A DNA stretch of 64,000 nucleotides from NCBI RefSeq assembly GCF_039370165.1, contig NZ_CP134991.1, forward strand, positions 186,001-250,000, in the 5' to 3' direction. The notes below the pieces were generated by a model. The model made no database searches. It was not told the DNA's origin and was given only the letters and a program-made list of their open reading frames with translations. The DNA is from Buchnera aphidicola (Chaitoregma tattakana). GTDB taxonomy: Bacteria > Pseudomonadota > Gammaproteobacteria > Enterobacterales > Enterobacteriaceae. Position numbers and translations under genes: made by a program. The first letter of the stretch is position 1, and each line of letters begins with the position of its first letter. Shown piece after piece: positions 57,132 to 64,000 of the stretch.

Positions 57132-57941
57132 CTATCTCCAAAATAACCATTTTAAAAAACTTTTTTCTTCCTTATAAAATTTCATAGAAATTTTTTCTCC
57201 TAAAAATCTTCTTACGGTATCTTTATAAGATTTACCAGAAATAGATCCTTTATCTAAAATTACTGGAATACCTTTATTAGACGAATTTAATACAGAAATG
57301 TCTTCTGGTATTATTCCTATTAAAGGTATTTTTAAAATCTCTAATACATCTTCTATACTTAGCATCTGTCCTTTTTTTACTCTATCTCGATCATATCTAG
57401 TTAATATCAAATGTTCTAAAACCGGTTTTTCTCCAGATTCAGATCTTTTAGAAGTAGAGGAAATTATTCCCAACATTCTATCTGAATCTCTAACAGATGA
57501 AATCTCTGGATTAGTAATTATAATAGCATCATCAGCAAAATATATAGATATCATAGCTCCGTTTTCTATTCCTGCTGGAGAATCACAAATTACAAATTCA
57601 AAATTCATATTCGACAACTTTTTAAAAACTGTATACACAGATTTTTTTGTTAGAACACTTTTGTCTCTAGTTTGAGAGGCGGGTAATATATACAGATTAT
57701 TTATTCTTTTATCTTTTATTAACGCTTGTTTTATAGAAATATCATTATTCAATACGTTTACAAAATCATATACTACCCTTCTTTCACAGCCCATAATCAA
57801 ATCTAGATTTCTTAATCCTATGTCAAAATCTATAACTACAGTTTTATATCCAAATTGTGCTAATCCTACAGCAATAGAAGCACTAGAAGTTGTTTTTCCT
57901 ACACCGCCTTTTCCTGAAGTAACTACTACTATTCTAGTCAT
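57132..57941 (-). CDS. minD: Septum-site-determining ATPase MinD
   Basis: Membrane-associated ATPase that carries the division inhibitor MinC. The ATG at 57941, preceded by GGAA, gives MTRIVVVTSGKGGVGKTTSS, matching E. coli; an in-frame extension upstream overlaps minC and has no family support. The length is 269 residues (270 in E. coli). The deviant Walker A GKGGVGKTT, the switch region CDSPAGIENGA and the C-terminal amphipathic helix KSFLKWLFWR for membrane binding are present. Confidence 0.97.
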   Translation of the reverse strand: MTRIVVVTSGKGGVGKTTSSASIAVGLAQFGYKTVVIDFDIGLRNLDLIMGCERRVVYDFVNVLNNDISIKQALIKDKRINNLYILPASQTRDKSVLTKKSVYTVFKKLSNMNFEFVICDSPAGIENGAMISIYFADDAIIITNPEISSVRDSDRMLGIISSTSKRSESGEKPVLEHLILTRYDRDRVKKGQMLSIEDVLEILKIPLIGIIPEDISVLNSSNKGIPVILDKGSISGKSYKDTVRRFLGEKISMKFYKEEKSFLKWLFWR

Positions 57942-57978
57942 CAAATAATTTCCAATATTGTAAAAAAACATTTTATAA

Positions 57979-58680
57979 TTATAACTTTTTTGCACACAAA
58001 CTATTATTTTTTAAAAAAAAATAAGAAGAACATCCTATAATTTCTTTAGGTATTTTATCATACAGCCAGTAATTACTATAAATAGCTATTAATTCAGGAA
58101 AACAAATTTTACAAAAAATTTTAGAAGATAAATCACCTAAAGATCCAGCTATAGCTTTTCCTCTCAATATTCCATATACATGTATATTACCATTAGATAT
58201 TATTTCTGCTCCATGACTAACATTATTTATTATTACTAAATCAGAATTTTTTGAATAAATCTTTTGTCCAGATCTAATTGGATAACTTATTGTTATTGTT
58301 TTAACATATTTATCTTTACAAGAATTAACATATTTTTTATTACTATTTTTTCTTAAATCGTGAAAAAACCCTTTATTTTTAATATTTAAATAAGGTATTC
58401 CAGAATTAATTATATAATCTTTAAGATTGTTATTTTTGCAACCAGAAAATCCTATAATTTTAAACTTAAAAAATAATACTAAATCTTTTATTAATAACCA
58501 ATCAGTAAGTTGTATGTTATAAATAATATTTATTACTATAGGAGATTTTTCAAGAATATTTGGAAACTCTTGAATTTTTTTTTTTAAATAATTTTTAAAA
58601 TATTTTAAATTATATCGATATAGATTTAACACCAATAAAGTAAAATTTTTACCATAAAATTCCAAAATATGTTTATTCAT
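57979..58680 (-). CDS. minC: Septum-site-determining protein MinC
   Basis: Inhibitor of FtsZ polymerisation. It is 233 residues (231 in E. coli). The N-terminal domain is divergent. The C-terminal beta-helix, which binds MinD, is well conserved: IRSGQKIYSKNSDLVIINNVSHGAE, GNIHVYGILRGKAIAG. It is the first gene of minCDE. The complete Min system indicates that this rounded endosymbiont still places its septum by the E. coli mechanism. Confidence 0.95.
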   Translation of the reverse strand: MNKHILEFYGKNFTLLVLNLYRYNLKYFKNYLKKKIQEFPNILEKSPIVINIIYNIQLTDWLLIKDLVLFFKFKIIGFSGCKNNNLKDYIINSGIPYLNIKNKGFFHDLRKNSNKKYVNSCKDKYVKTITISYPIRSGQKIYSKNSDLVIINNVSHGAEIISNGNIHVYGILRGKAIAGSLGDLSSKIFCKICFPELIAIYSNYWLYDKIPKEIIGCSSYFFLKNNSLCAKKL

Positions 58681-58779
58681 ATAAATTTTTTAAATACTAC
58701 AATAAAAATGATTAATAACATTAAATATTAGTTTAATAAAAAATAAAATACACCCTTAACTAATACATAAAAAGTATAT

Positions 58780-58864
58780 TACCCAGAGCGGGAATCGAAC
58801 CCGCAAAGCTAAAAAAGCCGAGGGATTTTAAGTCCCTTGTGTTTACCTATTTCACCATCCGGGC
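58780..58864 (-). tRNA. tRNA-Leu (UAA)
   Basis: Read on the minus strand it begins GCCCGGATGGTGAAATAGG. The anticodon stem-loop GGGACTTAAAATCCC gives UAA, a long variable arm follows, and the T-arm is GCGGGTTCGATTCCCGC. It resembles E. coli leuZ. No CCA is encoded. It decodes UUA, the dominant leucine codon in this AT-rich genome. Confidence 0.96.
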
Positions 58865-58901
58865 ATATAAAACAAATAGTATAACAAATATAAATTATTA
58901 T

Positions 58902-58972
58902 AGACGTATCCCGGAATCGAACCGAGCTATTCGGATTTGCAATCCGATACATAACCACTCTGTCAATACGCC
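58902..58972 (-). tRNA. tRNA-Cys (GCA)
   Basis: Minus strand, beginning GGCGTATTGACAGAGTGG. The anticodon stem-loop CGGATTGCAAATCCG gives GCA and the T-arm is TCGGTTCGATTCCGG. The discriminator is U, as required by cysteinyl-tRNA synthetase. No CCA is encoded. It lies 37 bases upstream of tRNA-Leu and probably forms one transcript with it (glyW-cysT-leuZ cluster in E. coli). Confidence 0.95.
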
Positions 58973-59064
58973 ATTATTTAATAAATATTTTTTTTAAAAA
59001 AATAACTTATTTAAATATTATCATAAAAAAAAAATAAATCCAATTGTTATTTTTAAGAAAAAGT

Positions 59065-59093
59065 TTTACATTTTTTGTAACAAAATGTATAAT
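59065..59093 (+). promoter_or_regulatory. Sigma-70 promoter of tRNA-Ser
   Basis: TTTACA at 59065-59070 and TATAAT at 59088-59093 with a 17-base spacer, 31 bases before the tRNA. Confidence 0.6.
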
Positions 59094-59124
59094 AAAAATT
59101 TATTGATATTTTTCATAAAAATCC

Positions 59125-59209
59125 GGAGGAGTGGCCGAGTGGTTTAAGGCAGCGGTCTTGAAAACCGCCGATGAGAAATCATCCGAGAGTTCGAATCTCT
59201 CTTCCTCCG
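59125..59209 (+). tRNA. tRNA-Ser (UGA)
   Basis: GGAGGAGTGGCCGAGTGG opens a class II tRNA. The anticodon stem-loop CGGTCTTGAAAACCG gives UGA, followed by a long variable arm and the T-arm GAGAGTTCGAATCTCTC. The discriminator is G, with no encoded CCA. It matches E. coli serT and stands just before the convergent end of murJ. Confidence 0.97.
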
Positions 59210-59226
59210 AAATGTATATTAGTATT

Positions 59227-60780
59227 CTAATCATATTCAATATTTTTTATAACTTTATAAAATTTATAAAAATTAAATCCAAATATAAATAAAGAAAAAA
59301 AATACGAAAAGAATGAAACCAAAAAAAAGAATAGTAAATACAATATTCTTATTAAAATATTATAATATAAGTATATATTGATAAAAAAAATTCTCATGAA
59401 GTACATAGACAACATCATAGAAATCATAGAAAACATTAAAATTAAAGAAAATTTATACCAACCTTTTTTTAAAGTAAATATTTTATTTTTTTTCAAATAA
59501 AAAAACAGAAGAAATAAATTTATCCAACATCCTATACTAAAAGATAATGCCAATCCTACATGCTGCAATTTACTAACTAAAAAAATGTTCATTATTTGAG
59601 ATGCTATAATACTAAATACAGAAATTTTCATAGGTGTAGAAGCATCTTGTCTTGCGTAAAATGCTGAAACTAAAACTTTAGTCAATATCATAGGCACCAA
59701 GCCAAAAGCATATGCAATTAATGTTTTTTGAGTCATTAAAGTATCTATAAAACTAAAATTACCATATTGAAATAAAGTAAAAATTATATATTTTGCAAAA
59801 AAAACTGTAAATAAAAAACTAGGAATTGATATTATCAAACTTAATTTTATTCCCCAATCAAATAAATCATAAAATTTATTTGTAAGATTTTTATAAAAGA
59901 AGTTAGATAAATATGGTAAAAGTATAGTAGACAATGTGGCACCTAATAAACCTGCAGGAAACTCAATTACTCTGTCAGCATAATATATCCAAGACACTGA
60001 TCCAGAAATTATTAAAGATGATATTATAGTATTAAATAATAATGAAATTTGATTAGCTGAAACTCCTAACATTGCCGGCATCATTTTCTTTAAAAATATA
60101 AGTATAGGTTTATTTCGTAAAGTAAAAGATGGTAAACATAATCTTTTAATTCTATATAAATTATAAATTTGTAAAACAATTTGTATAAATCCACCAAATA
60201 ACACACTATATCCTAAAGATACTATACTAGGATTAAAATATTTAGATAAAAAAGCAGCAAACAATATCATACTAACATTTAAGAAGATAGGCATAAAAGA
60301 TGCCGCTAAAAAATAATTCCAAGCATTAAGCACACAAGAAGATAATGAAACTAAGCAAATAAAAAAAATATATGGGAAAATTATTTGTAGTAAAAAAACC
60401 GTTATATTATATTTTTCATTATCTTTTAAAAAACCTGGAGCTATTAAACAAATAATTTTAGAAGCAAAAACTACTCCAATAAAAATTAACACAAATAATA
60501 TTAAAATCATTAAACCAAATATGTTAGAAATAAATTTATTAACTTCTTTATCACCTTTAGTTTTTTTTAACTTAATTAACATCGGCAAAAAAACTTGCGA
60601 AAAAGCTCCTTCAGATAATATTTTTCTAAAAAAATTAGGTATTTTAAAAGCTATAAAAAAAGCATCTGTATACATAGAAACACCAAAAAATTTAGCAATA
60701 TAAATATCTTTCATAAATCCTAGAAATCTAGAAAAAAAACTTATCAAACCAATAGACAATATAGATTTCAAAAAAGCCAT
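59227..60780 (-). CDS. murJ: Lipid II flippase MurJ
   Basis: MOP-superfamily membrane protein that flips the peptidoglycan precursor lipid II. It is 517 residues (511 in E. coli) with about 14 hydrophobic segments. Conserved N-terminal stretch ISFFSRFLGFMKDIYIAKFFG and the acidic/basic pore region FFRKILSEGAFSQVFLPML are intact. It is placed next to the flg genes as in E. coli. Retention indicates that a cell wall is still made. Confidence 0.96.
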   Translation of the reverse strand: MAFLKSILSIGLISFFSRFLGFMKDIYIAKFFGVSMYTDAFFIAFKIPNFFRKILSEGAFSQVFLPMLIKLKKTKGDKEVNKFISNIFGLMILILFVLIFIGVVFASKIICLIAPGFLKDNEKYNITVFLLQIIFPYIFFICLVSLSSCVLNAWNYFLAASFMPIFLNVSMILFAAFLSKYFNPSIVSLGYSVLFGGFIQIVLQIYNLYRIKRLCLPSFTLRNKPILIFLKKMMPAMLGVSANQISLLFNTIISSLIISGSVSWIYYADRVIEFPAGLLGATLSTILLPYLSNFFYKNLTNKFYDLFDWGIKLSLIISIPSFLFTVFFAKYIIFTLFQYGNFSFIDTLMTQKTLIAYAFGLVPMILTKVLVSAFYARQDASTPMKISVFSIIASQIMNIFLVSKLQHVGLALSFSIGCWINLFLLFFYLKKNKIFTLKKGWYKFSLILMFSMISMMLSMYFMRIFFINIYLYYNILIRILYLLFFFLVSFFSYFFSLFIFGFNFYKFYKVIKNIEYD

Positions 60781-61277
60781 GATATACTACCTTTAATTAC
60801 TTATTTCAAAATAAAGTATTATTTTATTAAATTATTTAATTAAAAAATAAAATAATTAAAAATTATAAAAAATTTTTAATTATTTTATTAAATAAATAAA
60901 AAAATATTAAAAAACTAAAAGAATAAACTATTATTTAAAATTGTTTTTACTAAAAATAAATTATTTTATATTATGTAAGATAAAAATATTTTAACATAAC
61001 ATGTTAAAATTTATAAATTTTGTAAAATAAAATTATCTAAATTAGTATAAAAACAAAAAAACAAACAAAAAAACAATTAGCAACAAAAATATACTAATAT
61101 CATTAAAAAATTTTTAATTACAAAAAGATCTTAAAAATTTAAATAAATTTTTATAAAAAATAATATATTTATGTATATTTTTTTTATAAAAAATGTTTAT
61201 AATCCTAATTAATAAAATAATATTTTTTAAATTAGTATAAAAAATATATTATAAAATAATTATATAGATAATATGCT
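60781..61277. other. Intergenic region between divergent murJ and flgB
   Basis: About 500 AT-rich bases with no gene. In E. coli flgN, flgM and flgA lie here between murJ and flgB; none is recognisable. The region contains a striking 19-base palindrome at 60846-60889. Confidence 0.5.
60846..60889. repeat. Perfect 19-base inverted repeat
   Basis: Arms 60846-60864 and 60871-60889 are exact reverse complements with a 6-base loop, made only of A and T. It lies upstream of both divergent genes, about 65 bases before murJ and 390 before flgB. It could be a terminator left from a lost flgN/flgA gene, a cruciform or a shared control site. Confidence 0.7.
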
Positions 61278-61679
61278 ATGTTAAATAATATAAATGATTT
61301 TTTTGAATTTAATAAGATAATATTAAATTCTAGAATTTTTAAACAAGAGTCTATTGCATCAAATATTGCAAATTCTGAAACTCCCAATTATAATAGAAAA
61401 GATATAGATTTTAAAGATCTTTTGAACAATACAATATTAAGTAACAGAAAAAACGATCTTACAATTACTTGTAATTCACATATTAAAAAAAAAAATAAAT
61501 ATTTTAATATAAACAATTATATAAAGATCTTAGAAAAAAAGAACAAATTTAAAAAAAATAAAAGTGTAAATATAAACGAAGAAAAAATAAAATTTTTAAA
61601 AAATAGTCTAGAGTATGAAATAGATATTGCATTAATAAACAACAAAATAAAAAATATATACTTAGCGATACAAGGATAA
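61278..61679 (+). CDS. flgB: Flagellar proximal rod protein FlgB
   Basis: It has 133 residues (138 in E. coli). The N-terminal rod-family motif SIASNIANSETPNYNRKDIDF is conserved, and the C-terminal helix FLKNSLEYEIDIALINNKIKN matches the D0 partner helix. The middle is a lysine/asparagine-rich stretch. It overlaps nothing and is 8 bases before flgC. First gene of the plus-strand flgBC-flgE-like-flgF cluster. Confidence 0.93.
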   Translation: MLNNINDFFEFNKIILNSRIFKQESIASNIANSETPNYNRKDIDFKDLLNNTILSNRKNDLTITCNSHIKKKNKYFNINNYIKILEKKNKFKKNKSVNINEEKIKFLKNSLEYEIDIALINNKIKNIYLAIQG

Positions 61680-61687
61680 AATCTACA

Positions 61688-62098
61688 ATGTCTTTAACTA
61701 ATATATTGAACATATGTAATACAGCTTTAAATGTAGAAGAAAAAAGAATTGAAATATCTGCTAATAATCTAGCAAACTCTGAAAGTACAGATTATAAAAA
61801 TGGAAAATTCACTCCTTATACAGCCAAAATAGCAATATTATCAACTTATAAAAAAGATAAATATGGTTTAGAAGGAGTTAAAATAAAAGAGATAGTAAAA
61901 ACAAAAGACCCTTATAAAAAAATTTATAATCCAAATCATCCTTTATCAGATTCTAAAGGATATTTAAAATTGTCTAATGTAAACGTATTGAATGAAACAG
62001 TTAATTATTTAAATGCATCCAGAAGATATGAAGCAAATTTAGAAATGATAAAAACTATAAAATATATGTTATTAAAAACTGTATCTATATGCAAATAA
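61688..62098 (+). CDS. flgC: Flagellar proximal rod protein FlgC
   Basis: It has 136 residues (134 in E. coli). It starts MSLTNILNICNTALNVEEKRIEISANNLANSES and ends with LNETVNYLNASRRYEANLEM and the hydrophobic KYMLLKTVSI, so both D0 helices are present. This contrasts with the next gene, which lacks them. Confidence 0.94.
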   Translation: MSLTNILNICNTALNVEEKRIEISANNLANSESTDYKNGKFTPYTAKIAILSTYKKDKYGLEGVKIKEIVKTKDPYKKIYNPNHPLSDSKGYLKLSNVNVLNETVNYLNASRRYEANLEMIKTIKYMLLKTVSICK

Positions 62099-62244
62099 TA
62101 TAAATTTTTTTTGAAAATTATGTTAAAATATATTATAAAAATAACATAGTATCATAAAAAAAAGTTTAAAATATAATGTTTTTTAATGTTGTTAATATAT
62201 AATAGTATAAAATTATATATTTGATATAAAAATTTGGAGATAAT

Positions 62245-63276
62245 ATGTTAATAAACACAGTAAATGGTTACACAAAAGATATAGAAAATAAAATAATATC
62301 CAAAAATAAAGAAAATAAAAAAGTTGATTTTACAAAAAGTAAAGAAATAAATACAATAACAAAAACTGATAAAGATCCAGTAGATATATATAAAGTAAAA
62401 AGTAAAAATTTAATTACAGAAATATTTTTTAATATACAAAACAAAAGACAAGCTCTAAATTATGGAGTATTTAGATTAGTAGACAAAAGTGGAAACGTAT
62501 CGTTTAGTTCTAAAAGAGATTTTACTATGAACGATGAACTGAAAATAGTAAATTCAGAAGGAAAATACTTTACTGGTCATTTATGCGATGATAATAATAT
62601 TTCCGGAAGTGCATCAAAACCTGAAATAATAGATTTTTCTAAAAAGTTTGTACCTATAATAACTAAAACAAAAGAAATAAAAATAGATGCAAATTTAAAT
62701 GAAAATGAAGATATTAAAAGAGAAATTGATTTTGATCCTAAAGATCCGTTCACTTATACTAGAAAGCGCAGTATAAAAGTATATGATAAAACAGGTCATT
62801 ATAATGATGTAGATATATATTTTCTAAAAAATGCACAAAATTCATGGAGAATAATATCAATAAATAGAAAAAACAACGAAAAATATGATCAAAATTACAT
62901 ATTTTATAATAGATATAATAAAAAAGTACATATAATGGGGTCTGGTATAATAGTACGTTCTGATTTTGATCAAAATTCTAGAATTAGAGTGTTATTTAAA
63001 TGTAATGATATCACTACATACAAAAATGCTCCTACATCTTTTAAAAATGTTCAAGCTGACGGAGAACCTCTAAAAAGTTTAAATCATTATGATATATTGC
63101 CTAGTGGAGATATTATAGGAGTATTTTCAGATGATACAAGAGGAAAGTTAGGATCTGTGAGAATAATACCATTACCAGCAGATGTGATACAATGTTTTAT
63201 AAACGGCTATATACGTAACGACAATAAGAGTTTAATAAATTTTATAAAAACAAATGAAGTAAAAAAGACATTTTAA
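62245..63276 (+). CDS. flgE: FlgE-like hook protein, probably an FlgD/FlgE chimera without FlgE terminal domains
   Basis: It is 343 residues with a clear GGAGA ribosome site. From about residue 74 it aligns with the FlgE middle: GVFRLVDKSGNVSFSS (E. coli GFFRLVDSNGSVFYSR), IKVYDKTGHYNDVDIYFLKN and SGDIIGVFSDDTRGKLGSVRI. The FlgE N-terminal domain (NNIANSATYGFKSG) and the C-terminal helix (IVAQRNYQSNAQTIKT) are missing. The first 72 residues lack FlgE similarity. Part of them, DP followed by NLITEIFFNIQNKRQALN, weakly recalls the FlgD core (DPTNPMQNNELTTQLAQIS then IEKLN). flgD, which should lie here, is otherwise absent. A deletion fusing flgD to flgE would explain this. Chimera status is inference. 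Confidence 0.75.
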   Translation: MLINTVNGYTKDIENKIISKNKENKKVDFTKSKEINTITKTDKDPVDIYKVKSKNLITEIFFNIQNKRQALNYGVFRLVDKSGNVSFSSKRDFTMNDELKIVNSEGKYFTGHLCDDNNISGSASKPEIIDFSKKFVPIITKTKEIKIDANLNENEDIKREIDFDPKDPFTYTRKRSIKVYDKTGHYNDVDIYFLKNAQNSWRIISINRKNNEKYDQNYIFYNRYNKKVHIMGSGIIVRSDFDQNSRIRVLFKCNDITTYKNAPTSFKNVQADGEPLKSLNHYDILPSGDIIGVFSDDTRGKLGSVRIIPLPADVIQCFINGYIRNDNKSLINFIKTNEVKKTF

Positions 63277-63344
63277 TAAAATTTTTAAAAAAAACATTTT
63301 TTCTTAAAAACCAAAAAATAAATATAATGTTATAAATAAATAAT

Positions 63345-64000
63345 ATGCAATCTAAAATTAATTCTTGTATAAATTTTGCAAATCAAATACTTGATAACCA
63401 AAGTATAATAAATAACAATTTATCTAATACATCTACTGTAGGGTTTAAATCTAAATTTAGTTATTTAGTACGAACATATAGTAAAAATAATAAAAATGTG
63501 ACAAATAAATTTGTTACATATCGCGATAATTCATTAGGACAATTTAATACTACTAATCAACCATTAGATATAGCTATAATTCATAAAGATAGATGGCTAA
63601 TTGTAAAAACTAATAAGAATAAAATCTATTTGACTAAAAATGGTAGTATTAAAATAAATAAAGAAAATTTTTTTACTATAAATGGTAACTTATTAATTGG
63701 AATAGATAAAAAACCAATAAAAATTCCAAAAAATAATGTTCCAAAAATACAAAATGATGGAACAGTAATAGTAAGAAATAGTGTAAATTTAACAAGTTAT
63801 AAAAAGAAAATAGGACAAATAGGATGCAAAAAAATTTCAATAAATAAGTTATTAGAAACATCAAATGGACTATTTAAAATTAAAAAAGAATATTTAAACA
63901 AATATCGTAATAAAATAAATACTATAGAAATAAAAACAGGAGTATTAGAAGGAAGTAATGTAAATCCTATCACTAACATAACAAATATAATGTCTCAATC
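63345..64000 (+). CDS. flgF: Flagellar proximal rod protein FlgF (3' end beyond window)
   Basis: The frame from ATG 63345 runs off the window after about 218 codons (251 in E. coli). Similarity to FlgF is clear: NQILDNQSIINNNLSNTSTVGFKSKF at the N terminus (rod signature), QFNTTNQPLDIAIIHKDRW, YLTKNGSIKINKENFFTINGN and near the edge KTGVLEGSNVNPITNITNIM (E. coli SGVLEGSNVKPVEAMTDMI). Unlike the preceding gene it keeps its N-terminal domain and the start of the C-terminal one. Confidence 0.92.
   Translation, partial: MQSKINSCINFANQILDNQSIINNNLSNTSTVGFKSKFSYLVRTYSKNNKNVTNKFVTYRDNSLGQFNTTNQPLDIAIIHKDRWLIVKTNKNKIYLTKNGSIKINKENFFTINGNLLIGIDKKPIKIPKNNVPKIQNDGTVIVRNSVNLTSYKKKIGQIGCKKISINKLLETSNGLFKIKKEYLNKYRNKINTIEIKTGVLEGSNVNPITNITNIMSQ

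Overview
This window comes from the chromosome of a highly reduced gammaproteobacterial insect endosymbiont. It is almost certainly Buchnera aphidicola, the primary symbiont of aphids. The signs are extreme AT richness, lysine-, asparagine- and isoleucine-rich proteins, long A and T runs inside genes, E. coli orthologues throughout with very few paralogues, an rRNA locus in which 16S is followed only by tRNA-Ile and tRNA-Ala (no 23S or 5S), no mobile elements, a trpDCBA block without trpE or trpG nearby, and rod/export genes of the flagellum without motility genes. The aphid host lineage cannot be named from the sequence. Several genes that I remember between these neighbours in better-known Buchnera are missing here, so this looks like a more eroded lineage.

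Layout. 1-2640: flagellar export gate (end of flhB, flhA). 2680-6489: argS, then the 16S rRNA transcription unit with promoter, boxA and RNase III stem, tRNA-Ile and tRNA-Ala. 6498-9655: rnhA/dnaQ, tRNA-Asp, grpE, smpB, tadA. 9701-14317 (minus): lepA-lepB-rnc-era-acpS. 14558-19321: mnmA, fabI, a MarC-family gene, lipB, lipA. 19510-26735 (minus): yciA, yciC, trpABCD (transcribed D to A), suhB. 27059-40545: hisS, glyA, pgl, gapA, fldA, a NIF3-family gene, sucA, sucB, gpmA, pfkA, tpiA. 40726-46498 (minus): serS-serC-aroA-rpsA. 46712-52932: trxB, infA, aspS, pykA, zwf. 52933-56854: a 1 kb gene-free stretch, the cspC leader with a yobF relic, cspC, yoaE, tsaB. 56865-60780: minCDE, three tRNAs, murJ. 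61278-64000: flgB, flgC, a chimeric flgE-like gene, start of flgF.

How the genes work together. Much of lower glycolysis and the first two steps of the pentose phosphate pathway are here (pfkA, tpiA, gapA, gpmA, pykA, zwf, pgl). AcpS activates acyl carrier protein, FabI completes acyl elongation, and LipB plus LipA turn octanoyl-ACP into the lipoyl group needed by SucB. trpDCBA, aroA, serC and glyA serve amino-acid provisioning. MnmA, TadA and TsaB modify tRNA anticodon loops.

Most interesting observations. (1) The suhB product keeps its fold but has lost all recognisable inositol-phosphatase metal ligands, while the rRNA leader keeps boxA; this fits a purely structural antitermination role. 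(2) A relic of yobF sits in the cspC leader in the correct frame but with two stop codons. (3) tadA and lipB are each interrupted by a one-base frameshift exactly at a homopolymer run, and gpmA carries a 17-A run. (4) The flagellar genes are being remodelled: FlhB lacks its NPTH autocleavage motif, flgD is gone as a separate gene, and a chimeric FlgD/FlgE-like protein without FlgE terminal domains stands in its place. (5) Several clear intrinsic hairpins survive in an otherwise featureless AT background.
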